From NCBI GenBank assembly GCA_937919435.1, contig CALFRR010000225.1, forward strand, positions 1 through 48,900: a stretch of 48,900 nt of DNA, in the 5' to 3' direction. The notes beneath the pieces were generated by a model. The model was given only the letters and a program-made list of their open reading frames with translations. It was not told the DNA's origin and did no database searches. A program made the translations under genes and the position numbers. Origin of the DNA: an uncultured Alphaproteobacteria bacterium. Its GTDB lineage: Bacteria; Pseudomonadota; Alphaproteobacteria; Rhizobiales; Ancalomicrobiaceae. The first letter of the stretch is position 1, and each line of letters begins with the position of its first letter. Of this stretch, positions 10,997 through 19,064 are shown piece by piece.

Positions 10997-12166
10997 ATGA
11001 TCAATATATTCTCGCGTGCAGCTGTTCTCTTCAGGAAACAGGTGGCGCTCGGTGTCGTCGGTTTGGCCGGTATCGCCATCGGTGTCATCGGATGGGGTGG
11101 CTTCAACACGGCGATGGAGGCCACCAACAGTCTGGAATTCTGCATTTCTTGCCACGAGATGCGGTCGACGGTCTATGAGGAATACAAGAAGTCGATCCAC
11201 TATTCGAACCCGGCCGGCGTCCGTGCGATCTGCTCGGACTGCCACGTGCCGAAGGACTGGACCCACAAGATCATCCGCAAGGTGCAGGCCTCCGGCGAGC
11301 TGTGGGGCAAGCTGACAGGCACCATCGACACGCCCGAGAAGTTCGAGGCGAAGCGGCTCGAACTGGCCAAGCACGAATGGGCGCGGATGAAGGCCTCCGA
11401 CAGCCGCGAGTGCCGCAACTGCCATTCGTTCGAGGCGATGGACTTCACCCACCAGCGTCCGAAGGCGCAGGCGCAGATGCAGAAGGCGGCCAAGGAAGGC
11501 GGCACCTGCATCGACTGCCACAAGGGCATCGCCCACAAGCTCCCCGACACCTCGGGCGGTTATCGGACCCTGTGGAAGGACCTCGAAGCGCTCGCCAAGC
11601 GTGACGGCGGCAAGGCCGACACCGGCTACGTGCTGAAGACCTCGCCCGCCTGGGGTGATGCCGAGAAGGCCGCCGAAGGTGGCGCCGGCGAAGGGCGCGT
11701 GCTGCCCGCCGCCGCGGTGAAGGTGCTGGAGCGCAAGGGCGATCTGGTCCGCGTCCGGATCGACGGTTGGCAGCAGGCCGGCGCCGAGCGGCTGTTCGTG
11801 GCGCTGCCCGGCAAGCGCATCGTCCTCGCCGCGGTCTCCACCGACCTCGCCGAGACCGCCACGGTGAAGTCGACGAAGCACGACGACGACACCGACATCG
11901 ACTGGAAAGAGGCGTCGATCGACCTCTGGATGCCGCGCACCGCCCTGATCGCCGATCAGAAGGCGCTCTGGAACTACGGCTCGGAGATGTTCGACGCGGC
12001 CTGTGGCGCCTGCCATTCGCCGTCGCCGCCGAGCCATTACCCGGCGAACCAGTGGCTCGGAATCGTCAACGACATGAAGGCGAACACCGCGCTCGAGGAA
12101 GAGGAGGTGCGCTTCCTCCAGGCCTACCTCCAGTACCACGCCCAGGACGTGGCCGGCGGTCACTGA
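10997..12166 (+). CDS. torC: Pentaheme c-type cytochrome TorC/DorC (NapC/NirT family)
   Basis: The 389-residue protein is the membrane-anchored quinol dehydrogenase that passes electrons from the quinol pool to the periplasmic reductase. One N-terminal transmembrane anchor spans about residues 15-37. Four NapC-type heme motifs follow: CISCH (C49-H53), CSDCH (C79-H83), CRNCH (C139-H143) and CIDCH (C171-H175). A fifth, CGACH (C336-H340), sits in the C-terminal TorC-specific domain, so all five hemes are present. Length is close to E. coli TorC (about 390). It is the first gene of the operon; the gene order C-D-A is that of Rhodobacter dorCDA and differs from E. coli torCAD. Confidence 0.96.
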   Translation: MINIFSRAAVLFRKQVALGVVGLAGIAIGVIGWGGFNTAMEATNSLEFCISCHEMRSTVYEEYKKSIHYSNPAGVRAICSDCHVPKDWTHKIIRKVQASGELWGKLTGTIDTPEKFEAKRLELAKHEWARMKASDSRECRNCHSFEAMDFTHQRPKAQAQMQKAAKEGGTCIDCHKGIAHKLPDTSGGYRTLWKDLEALAKRDGGKADTGYVLKTSPAWGDAEKAAEGGAGEGRVLPAAAVKVLERKGDLVRVRIDGWQQAGAERLFVALPGKRIVLAAVSTDLAETATVKSTKHDDDTDIDWKEASIDLWMPRTALIADQKALWNYGSEMFDAACGACHSPSPPSHYPANQWLGIVNDMKANTALEEEEVRFLQAYLQYHAQDVAGGH

Positions 12167-12180
12167 CCGACGGTCCGAAC

Positions 12181-12213
12181 CCCGGTGCGGGCATCCGCCG
12201 TGCCCGCACCGGG
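12181..12213 (+). repeat. Perfect inverted repeat between torC and torD
   Basis: A 13-base-pair perfect stem (CCCGGTGCGGGCA and complement) with a 7-base loop starts 15 bases after the torC stop. No U-run follows, so it is more likely an mRNA-stabilising or attenuating hairpin inside the operon than a full terminator. Confidence 0.7.
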
Positions 12214-12235
12214 TCCCTCTCCCGGAGACCCGACG

Positions 12236-12871
12236 ATGACCTCCCGCCGCTACGATCCCGCCGCTCTGGCCGACTGTTTCGCCGAACTGGCCGGTGTCTT
12301 CGGCGCGCCGCTCGAGACGAGCGACGTCGCCCGCCTGTTCGAGACCGGCGGCTTCGACGCGCTCGCCGTGCTCGCCGACGATCCCCGCCACGCCGCCGAT
12401 CTCGCCGCCGCCTTCGCCGCGCTCGTCGCGGCCGGCACCGCCGAAGCCGCCACCTCGCGGCTGAACGCCGCCTACTGCGGTCTGTTTCTCGGTCTCGGCG
12501 GCGACTCGTCGACCCTGCCGATCGAATCCGCCCATCGCGGCGACGGCCGTCTGTTCCAGGAGCCGGTCGAGGTGATGAGCGATCTCCTCGCCGCCCACGG
12601 CCTGCGCCCGGCGGAAGGGTTCGTCGAGCCGGCCGACCACCTGTCGCTCGAACTCGCACTGCTCGAACAGCTGATCCGGCTGGAGACCTGCCTCGTCGAC
12701 GCCGACGAGCACGCCACCATCCGGGCGCTCCGGCTGCGTCTCGCCGACTGGACGCCCGGCTTCGCCGCCGCCTTGGCCCGCGCCGATCGCAGCGGCTTCT
12801 ACGCGCCGTTGGCGCGGCTGCTGGTCCGCCTGCTCGACGACGCCGAACCGCACTTCGCGACCGCGGCCTGA
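12236..12871 (+). CDS. torD: Molecular chaperone TorD/DorD family
   Basis: The 211-residue protein is an all-helical, TorD-like cytoplasmic chaperone that binds the Tat signal and apo-form of the molybdoenzyme until the cofactor is inserted. Visible family features are an N-terminal helical region, LNAAYCGLFLGLGGDSSTLP with the family's typical FxGxG-like segment, ESAHRGDGRLFQEPVEVM, and EPADHLSLELALLEQL, which resembles the conserved EPxDHxxxEL signature. The start at 12236 is preceded by CGGAGA. It sits between torC and torA as in dorCDA. One chaperone may have to serve both reductases of the operon; no second TorD-like gene is present in the window. Confidence 0.92.
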   Translation: MTSRRYDPAALADCFAELAGVFGAPLETSDVARLFETGGFDALAVLADDPRHAADLAAAFAALVAAGTAEAATSRLNAAYCGLFLGLGGDSSTLPIESAHRGDGRLFQEPVEVMSDLLAAHGLRPAEGFVEPADHLSLELALLEQLIRLETCLVDADEHATIRALRLRLADWTPGFAAALARADRSGFYAPLARLLVRLLDDAEPHFATAA

Positions 12872-12976
12872 CCGCACGCGGGCCGGCGTCGGGGTCGCGC
12901 CGGTCCGATCGAACTCACCGACCCGAACCCCGCGACGGTTGCGCCGCGGTCTCCCGTACTCCGAAGGACCGAAGAG

Positions 12977-15433
12977 ATGTCCGCCATCACGACCACCGGC
13001 CTGTCCCGCCGCCGCTTCCTCTCTGCGGCCGGCACGCTCGCCGTCACCTCCGCCCTGACTCCCGGACTGCTGGGAGCCGGCGCCGCCGGCGCCGCCGCCG
13101 CCGACGGCGAGATCCTGAGCTGCTCCAACTTCGGCGCCTTCTGGGCGAAGGTCGCCGCCGGGCGTGTCGTCGGGGTGCGTCCGTGGGAGGGGGATCCCCA
13201 TCCGATTCCGACCATCGAGGGGGCCGTCGATCTCGCCTATTCGGCCTCGCGCATCCGCTATCCGATGGTCCGTCGCGCCTATCTGGAGAAGGGGCCGGGC
13301 GCATCGCCGGAGACCCGCGGCGCCGACGACTTCGTCCGCGTCTCCTGGGACAAGGCGCTCGACCTGGTCGCCGCCGAGATCAAGCGCTGCGCCGCGATCG
13401 GTCCGTGGTCGATCTACACCGGCTCCTACGGCTGGGGCCACTTCGGCCGGCTGTTCAACTCGCAGACCGGCCTGCGCCGGCTGTTCAACATGATGGGCGG
13501 CTCGGTCAATTCGTCGTCGAACTATTCGAAGGCGGCGATCGAAGCGATCATGCCCTACGTCCTCGGCCAGATCGACGCCGAAGGCCCGCAGACGTCGCAC
13601 CAGACGATCCTCGAGAACACCGATCTGATCGTCTTCTGGGCCTCCGATCCGCTGAAGGACAACCACATCTCGACCAACGTGCCCGATCACGGCGAGTACG
13701 GCTGGTTCGAGGCGATGAAGAAGGCCGGCAAGAAGGCGATCTTCATCGATCCGCTGAAGACCGAGGGCTGCAAGATCCTCGGCGCCGAATGGCTGCCGGT
13801 CCGGCCGCATTCGGACGTCGCCCTGGCGCTCGGCATCGCCCACACGCTGATCACCGAGAACCTCGCCGACAAGAAGTTCCTCGCCGAATACACCACCGGT
13901 TGGGAGATCTTCTTCGACTACGTCACCGGCAAGAAGGACGGCGTGGCCAAGACCGCCGAATGGGCGGCCGAGAAGACCGAGATCCCCGCCGACACCATCC
14001 GTGATCTCGCCCGCCGCCTGGTCAAGGGCCGCACCATGCTGGTTTCCGGCTGGACGCCGCAGCGCCAGCAGCACGGCGAGCAGTTCCCCTGGGCCTTCGT
14101 CACCCTGGCGGCGATGGTCGGCCAGATCGGCCTGCCCGGCGGTGGCTTCTGCCAGCGCTACCACCTCGACAATGCCGGCGCCCCGCAGGCCGACAGCCCG
14201 GCGCTGTCGAGCACCATGCAGGCCGGCAAGCGCAAGGAGACGATGCCCTGGCCGAAGGAGAAGGGCACCGACACCATCCCCTGCGCCCGCATCGTCGACA
14301 TGCTGATGAACCCGGGCAAGACCTACGAGCACAACGGCAAGACCTGGGTCTATCCCGACGTCAAGATGACCTACTGGGTCGGCGGCAACCCGCTGCACCA
14401 TCACCAGGACCGCAACCGTCAGATCGCCGCCTGGAAGAAGTTCGAGACGATCGTCATTCAGGACTTCCAGTGGACGGCCTCCGCCCGCTTCGCCGACATC
14501 GTCCTGCCGGCCGCCACCAGCCTCGAGCGCGAGGACATGGAAGGGCTCGGCGTTGTCACCCGCAAGGCGTTCTTCGCGGTGCGCAAGGTGATCGAGCCGC
14601 TTTACGAGGCCAAGTCCGACTACGCCATCTTCCAGATGCTCGCCGAGAAGCTCGGTCTCGAGCCGGCCTATTCGGAAGGCAAGACCGAACTCGACCGGGT
14701 CAAGGAGGTCTACGCCGCCGCCATGGAGCAGGCGAAGACCAAGAAGATCGCGATGCCGGACTTCGACGAGTTCTGGAAGAAGGGCATCGTCGAGTTCGCC
14801 ACGCCGGAGAAGAACCTGCGTCGGACGAAGTACGACAAGTTCCGCCAGGATCCGCTGCTCAATCCGCTGCCGACGCCGTCCGGCAAGATCGAGATCTTCT
14901 CCAAGACCATCGAGAAGTTCGGTTACGACGATTGTCCGCCCCATCCGACCTGGCTGGAGCCGATCGAATGGCTCGGCGCCAAGGAGAAGAAGTACCCGCT
15001 GCACGTCAACTCGAGCCACCCGGACTACCGGCTGCACTCGCAGTTGAACGGCACCAAGGTGCGTTCGCTCTACGCGGTCGCCGAGCGCGAGCCCTGCACG
15101 ATCAACACCGCCGACGCCGCCGCCCGCGGCATCAAGTCCGGTGACGTCGTCCGGGTGTTCAACGATCGCGGTCAGTGTCTCGCCGGTGCGGTCGTCACCG
15201 ACGACATCCGGCCCGGCGTGATCCAGCTCCAGGAGGGCGGTTGGTACGACCCGATCGTCGCCGGCGAGCCGAACGCGCTGTGCCGCTACGGCGACGTCAA
15301 CGTGCTCACCCCGGACATCCCGACCTCGCGCCTCGCGCAGGGCACCTCGGCGCACACCTGCATGGCCGACGTCGAGAAGTTCAAGGCCGAGCCGCCGAAG
15401 GTGATGGTCTTCTCGACCCCGACGAACGCCTGA
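12977..15433 (+). CDS. torA: Periplasmic S-/N-oxide reductase (TorA/DorA), bis-MGD molybdoenzyme
   Basis: The 818-residue protein belongs to the DMSO/TMAO/biotin-sulfoxide reductase family and is the terminal reductase fed by TorC. The Tat signal SRRRFLS (residues 10-16) is canonical and is followed by an alanine-rich hydrophobic segment. The active-site loop has S-Y-G-W (residues 150-153), corresponding to Tyr114 and Trp116 of Rhodobacter DMSO reductase. The expected serine molybdenum ligand lies in N-Y-S at S184, exactly 31 residues after the tryptophan as in that enzyme. No N-terminal Fe-S cysteines are present, as expected for this group. The tyrosine favours DMSO-reductase-like, broad specificity (DorA) over a strict TMAO reductase. 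Confidence 0.95.
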   Translation: MSAITTTGLSRRRFLSAAGTLAVTSALTPGLLGAGAAGAAAADGEILSCSNFGAFWAKVAAGRVVGVRPWEGDPHPIPTIEGAVDLAYSASRIRYPMVRRAYLEKGPGASPETRGADDFVRVSWDKALDLVAAEIKRCAAIGPWSIYTGSYGWGHFGRLFNSQTGLRRLFNMMGGSVNSSSNYSKAAIEAIMPYVLGQIDAEGPQTSHQTILENTDLIVFWASDPLKDNHISTNVPDHGEYGWFEAMKKAGKKAIFIDPLKTEGCKILGAEWLPVRPHSDVALALGIAHTLITENLADKKFLAEYTTGWEIFFDYVTGKKDGVAKTAEWAAEKTEIPADTIRDLARRLVKGRTMLVSGWTPQRQQHGEQFPWAFVTLAAMVGQIGLPGGGFCQRYHLDNAGAPQADSPALSSTMQAGKRKETMPWPKEKGTDTIPCARIVDMLMNPGKTYEHNGKTWVYPDVKMTYWVGGNPLHHHQDRNRQIAAWKKFETIVIQDFQWTASARFADIVLPAATSLEREDMEGLGVVTRKAFFAVRKVIEPLYEAKSDYAIFQMLAEKLGLEPAYSEGKTELDRVKEVYAAAMEQAKTKKIAMPDFDEFWKKGIVEFATPEKNLRRTKYDKFRQDPLLNPLPTPSGKIEIFSKTIEKFGYDDCPPHPTWLEPIEWLGAKEKKYPLHVNSSHPDYRLHSQLNGTKVRSLYAVAEREPCTINTADAAARGIKSGDVVRVFNDRGQCLAGAVVTDDIRPGVIQLQEGGWYDPIVAGEPNALCRYGDVNVLTPDIPTSRLAQGTSAHTCMADVEKFKAEPPKVMVFSTPTNA

Positions 15434-15438
15434 CCGAC

Positions 15439-15468
15439 CGCCGGCCGGAGGATCCCCTCCGGCCGGCG
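15439..15468 (+). repeat. Perfect GC-rich hairpin between torA and mobB
   Basis: A 13-base-pair perfect stem (CGCCGGCCGGAGG and complement) with an ATCC loop begins six bases after the torA stop. No U-run follows. It could partly terminate transcription or protect the 3' end of torCDA mRNA, giving lower expression of mobB and later genes. Confidence 0.65.
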
Positions 15469-15493
15469 TCTGCCATTCCGAAGGAGAGTTCTC

Positions 15494-16018
15494 ATGCGTG
15501 TCTTCGGTCTCGTCGGCCGCTCGGGAGCGGGCAAGACGACCCTTTCGGAAAAACTGATCCGCATCCTGACGGAGCGCGGCCTCGTCGTCTCGACGATGAA
15601 GCACGCCCATCACGGCTTCGACATGGATCGTCCGGGCAAGGACACCTGGCGCCATCGCGAGGCCGGCGCCGCCGAGGTGATGGTGGTCTCCGGCGAACGC
15701 TGGGCGCTGCTCGCCGAGCACCGCGAACCCTCCGAACCCGACGTCGACGCGCTGATCGCGCGGATGAGCCCGGTCGACATCCTGCTGATCGAAGGGTTCC
15801 GCGCCCACTCCCATCCGAAGATCGAGGTGCATCGCCCCTCGACCGGTCACGATCTCCTGTGGCGGGCGGGGTCCGACATCGTCGCGGTGGCGAGCGATGC
15901 CCCGGTCGGCGGGCTCGGCGTGCCGCTGCTCGACCTCGCCGATCCCGAAGCCATCGTCGACTTCCTCCTCGCCCACGACGAAGCGGTCGGTCGTCGGCTG
16001 CACGTGGTGGCGTCGTGA
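15494..16018 (+). CDS. mobB: Molybdopterin-guanine dinucleotide biosynthesis protein MobB
   Basis: The 174-residue GTP-binding protein assists attachment of GMP to molybdopterin to form the MGD cofactor. The P-loop GRSGAGKT is at residues 8-15. MKHAHHGFDMDRPGKDTWRHREAGA, in two conserved blocks, and the Walker B-like DILLIEGFR are typical MobB signatures. It starts behind AAGGAGAG. Its place in the reductase operon supplies bis-MGD to the two TorA-like enzymes. Its stop overlaps the GTG of the DUF2271 gene (GTGA), so those two are translationally coupled. Confidence 0.95.
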   Translation: MRVFGLVGRSGAGKTTLSEKLIRILTERGLVVSTMKHAHHGFDMDRPGKDTWRHREAGAAEVMVVSGERWALLAEHREPSEPDVDALIARMSPVDILLIEGFRAHSHPKIEVHRPSTGHDLLWRAGSDIVAVASDAPVGGLGVPLLDLADPEAIVDFLLAHDEAVGRRLHVVAS

Positions 16019-16524
16019 TCCCCCGCCGCCCCGGGCGGACGAAATCGCTGCGGACGATCGTGTTCGCGGCGTTGCTCGGGCTCGCGCTGATCGGTCCCGG
16101 CGTCGCGCCGGCCGAAGCCGCGAAACTGCGCCTTCGCGGCCAGATGGAGCGCTACTCCGGCAATGCCGCCTATCTCGCCGTCTACGTCACCGACACCAAG
16201 GGACACTACGTCGCCACCGTCCAGGTGTTCGGCGAGAAGGTCCAGTACTACCCGCACCTCTCCCGCTGGATGCGCGGCGTCGGTCCGCAGAGCGCGCCGC
16301 TCGACGGGATCACCGGGGCGAGCGTCGGCTCGGGCCGCGGGCTCGACGTCTCGGTCGAGGTCGCCGACGCACTGATCGACGCCGGCCTCGAGCTGCGCGT
16401 CGACACCGCCGCCGAGAACATCGCCGACGAGCCCGCCGAGGTCGTCCTGCCGCTCACCCGCGCCGCCGCGGGCAGCGAAGCCACCGGCCGCGGTCTTCTC
16501 GCCCGTTTCCGTTTCGACCTGTGA
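16015..16524 (+). CDS. Exported DUF2271 protein with flavinylation-like motif
   Basis: The 169-residue protein starts at GTG overlapping the mobB stop. A basic N-terminus and hydrophobic segment (about residues 11-35, ending PAEAA) form a signal peptide with no clear twin-arginine motif. The mature part has the small beta-rich DUF2271 pattern (AAYLAVYVTDTKGHYVATVQVFG split around a conserved Tyr). Residues 97-103 are D-G-I-T-G-A-S, which resembles the D-x-x-[ST]-G-A-[ST] site where ApbE attaches FMN to the last Thr or Ser, here S103. DUF2271 genes are known to occur with PepSY and ApbE genes, as here. I infer a periplasmic protein that may carry covalent FMN. No enzyme activity can be assigned. 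Confidence 0.8.
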   Translation: MIPRRPGRTKSLRTIVFAALLGLALIGPGVAPAEAAKLRLRGQMERYSGNAAYLAVYVTDTKGHYVATVQVFGEKVQYYPHLSRWMRGVGPQSAPLDGITGASVGSGRGLDVSVEVADALIDAGLELRVDTAAENIADEPAEVVLPLTRAAAGSEATGRGLLARFRFDL

Positions 16525-16547
16525 TCGACGAGGGGAGGGCGACGCGC

Positions 16548-19064
16548 ATGGCCGTGTTCCATCGCCTCCTCGGTTGGATCGCCGCGCCGTTGGTCGTCGT
16601 GCTCGCGTTGACCGGGATCGTGCTCGCGTTCGACGCGATCCTGCGGGCACCGCCTTCCGCGCCGCCCGGCGATCTCTCCGTCGCCGCGATGGTCGAACGT
16701 CTCGGTCGTCACGGCCATCTCGACCGCCTCACCGTGACACCCGACGGTCTCGTCGTCGCCCGCTTCGACGTCCCCCGGCGGACGGCAGAGGTCGATCCGG
16801 CGACCGGCGACCTCCGTCCGCGCCGCACCGCCGGCGAGGCCGTCGCGCTCGCCACCGAACTGCACCGCAGCCTCGCGCTCGGCGACGGCGGACGTCTGAT
16901 GCTCGCCGCCGGATCCTTCGCGACGCTGCTCCTGCTCGCTGCCGGTCTCGCTCTGGTGAAGCGTCGCGACGGCCGCGGCGACGGCCTCATGCGCCTCCAC
17001 CGCCTCGCAGGGATCGTCGCCGCGGTGCCGGTGGCGATTTCGGCGGCGACCGGCCTGGGCCTCGCCGCCTCCGCGCTGTCGCCGCTGTCGGTCGATGGAC
17101 TTCGCCCGCCCGCCGGTATCGCCCGAGCATCCGGCGAGCGCCTGAAGCCGAATGAAATCCAGATCCTGCGATCGTTTCCTATAACGGAACTCGAAGAGTT
17201 GGTGGCGCCGCTGCCCGACGATCCGGAAGACGTCTGGCGGCTGACCACGACCACCGCCTTCGCCGATGTCGACCCGGTCGACGGACGCGTCGTCGCCTTC
17301 CGCGAACGCCCGGTCCTGCACGGCGCGGTTCTCGACCTCCGGCGGTTCCATGCCGGGTGGGGGCGTCCGCTGCTCGCCGGCGGCTTCGGTCTCGGCGCCG
17401 CCCTGATCCTCTGCGCCTCCTTCTCCGGTCTGGTCGCCGACCTGCGCCGGCGCCGGGCGATCGGTCGTCTCAGCGCGAAGGTGAAACCGCGCGGCGGCAC
17501 CGTGATCCTGGTCGGCACCGAACGGGGAACCACCCTGCGCTTCGCCGAGCGGCTGGCGGATCGCCTCGCCGGGCTCGGCCGGCCCGCCACCATCGCCGCG
17601 ATGAACGAGATCGCCCGCCTCGATGCGGCACCCGAGCGCCTGCTCGTCCTGACCGCCACCTGGCGGAACGGCGGCCCACCGGCCTCCGCCGACCTGTTCC
17701 TGACCGAACTGGCCGGTGTGGCGACCGTCCCGGCCTATGCGGTGCTCGGCTTCGGCGACCGGACCACCTCGGCCTATTGCGCCTTCGCGGAAGCCGTCGA
17801 TCACGCGCTCGCCGAGCGGGGGGGCCGCCGGTTGCTGCCGCTCGGGCGGGTCGATCGGCGCTCCGAGGCGGATTTCGCCGCTTGGGTCGATGCGCTGCTC
17901 GCCGATTTCGGCGGTCCCGAATCGACGCCTCCGGTGAAGCCGCGCCCCGTCGCCGCGGCACCGCGCGATCCACCGCCGCTGCGGCGGTTCGATCTCTCCG
18001 GCCCGGCGATGGGATCGCATTTCGTCGCGAAACTCTTCGCCTCGCCCGATCTCGACGCGGACGGCCTCGCCCGTCGGCTCGCCGAACGGCTCGGGTCGAT
18101 CGAGGCGGCCCTGTCGCGGTTCCGGGCGGAGTCCGAAGTGGTCCGCTTCGATCGGGTTCCGGTCGGCCGTTGGGTCGACGTCGGACCCGATCTCGCGCGG
18201 GTTCTCGCCGTCGGCCTCGACGTCGGCCGCCGATCCGGCGGCGCCTTCGATCTCGGTCTCGCCGCCGAGGTCGCCGCCGCCGGCTTCGCCCGAGGTTGGG
18301 CGCCGGTCGACGCGGCGGCGCGCCGCGACCGGACCCCGGCCCACCTGTGCCTGGAGCTCGATCTCGACGGGTCCCGCGTCCGCAGGACCGCGCCGATCGC
18401 CCTCGATCTCGCCGGCATCGCGAAAGGGTATGCGGTCGACGAACTGGCGCGTCTGGTCGCCGAGGCCGGGATCCCCTCTTTCCTCGTCGGTCTCGACGGC
18501 GAACTGCGGGCCGGCGCGCCGCGCCCCGACGGGCGGCCCTGGGCGGTCGGTGTCGAAGCGCCGACGGTCGGCAGCCGCGATCTCCTCGGTCGGGTCGATC
18601 TCGTCGACCGGGCGGTCGCGACCTCCGGCGACTACCGCCGCTTCGATCGATCGACCGGCGCCGGCCACACCCTCGATCCGCGCACCGGCCGGTCCGTCGC
18701 GGCCGGCCCGGCGGCGGTCACCACGCTGGCGGCGAGCTGTGTCGTCGCCGACGCCTGGGCGACGGCGCTGATGGTCGCCGGCCGCGCCGGTCTGGCCGCG
18801 GCGCGCGACGCCGGCGTCGAAGCGATCTTCGTCGACCGTCCGATCCGGACGGTCACGCGAGCCGTGGCGGACACGCCGGCGGCACCCCCCGCAGCAGAAC
18901 CAGAGGAGGACGGCGAGGCCGCGTCGCACCGGCCGATCGAGACGATCCCATCGGATCGGCGACCGCCAACCCAGGCGATCCGCCGAGCCGAGCTTCCGCG
19001 AAACGCCCGAGAACGCCGGCGGGCGAACAACGAACCGACCGGCGACCGAAGGAGTCCGAGATGA
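16548..19064 (+). CDS. PepSY membrane domain / flavodoxin-like / ApbE FMN transferase fusion
   Basis: This single 838-residue polypeptide has three modules. Residues 1-300 are PepSY_TM with four helices (about 8-28, 117-137, 153-176, 275-298). Residues 316-455 are flavodoxin-like, resembling the CysJ N-domain: phosphate loop TERGTTLRFAE (324-334), LLVLTATWRNGGPP and AVLGFGDR. Residues 482-770 are ApbE (FAD:protein FMN transferase): AIAKGY-type loop (A625-K626-G627), VGLDGELRAG, ATSGDYR, HTLDPRTGR and the metal-site ADAWATA (D735, T739). The last 70 residues are charged and probably disordered. Arginine clusters after helices 2 and 4 place the flavodoxin and ApbE parts in the cytoplasm. GAGGGGAGG precedes ATG 16548; an alternative GTG at 16521 overlaps the DUF2271 stop. 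The stop overlaps the next gene (ATGA). Confidence 0.88.
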   Translation: MAVFHRLLGWIAAPLVVVLALTGIVLAFDAILRAPPSAPPGDLSVAAMVERLGRHGHLDRLTVTPDGLVVARFDVPRRTAEVDPATGDLRPRRTAGEAVALATELHRSLALGDGGRLMLAAGSFATLLLLAAGLALVKRRDGRGDGLMRLHRLAGIVAAVPVAISAATGLGLAASALSPLSVDGLRPPAGIARASGERLKPNEIQILRSFPITELEELVAPLPDDPEDVWRLTTTTAFADVDPVDGRVVAFRERPVLHGAVLDLRRFHAGWGRPLLAGGFGLGAALILCASFSGLVADLRRRRAIGRLSAKVKPRGGTVILVGTERGTTLRFAERLADRLAGLGRPATIAAMNEIARLDAAPERLLVLTATWRNGGPPASADLFLTELAGVATVPAYAVLGFGDRTTSAYCAFAEAVDHALAERGGRRLLPLGRVDRRSEADFAAWVDALLADFGGPESTPPVKPRPVAAAPRDPPPLRRFDLSGPAMGSHFVAKLFASPDLDADGLARRLAERLGSIEAALSRFRAESEVVRFDRVPVGRWVDVGPDLARVLAVGLDVGRRSGGAFDLGLAAEVAAAGFARGWAPVDAAARRDRTPAHLCLELDLDGSRVRRTAPIALDLAGIAKGYAVDELARLVAEAGIPSFLVGLDGELRAGAPRPDGRPWAVGVEAPTVGSRDLLGRVDLVDRAVATSGDYRRFDRSTGAGHTLDPRTGRSVAAGPAAVTTLAASCVVADAWATALMVAGRAGLAAARDAGVEAIFVDRPIRTVTRAVADTPAAPPAAEPEEDGEAASHRPIETIPSDRRPPTQAIRRAELPRNARERRRANNEPTGDRRSPR

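Noticed and set aside
10976..16003. Very long open frame (1675 codons) on the minus strand opposite torC-torD-torA-mobB
   Set aside because: It is the mirror of genes with strong third-position GC bias; it has no domain, is full of Asp/Arg/Gly/Val repeats and covers well-supported genes.
17163..17195. TTTCC-TATAA-CGGAA inside the fusion gene as a second IclR operator
   Set aside because: It lies deep inside a coding region and is imperfect compared with the intergenic site at 46206.
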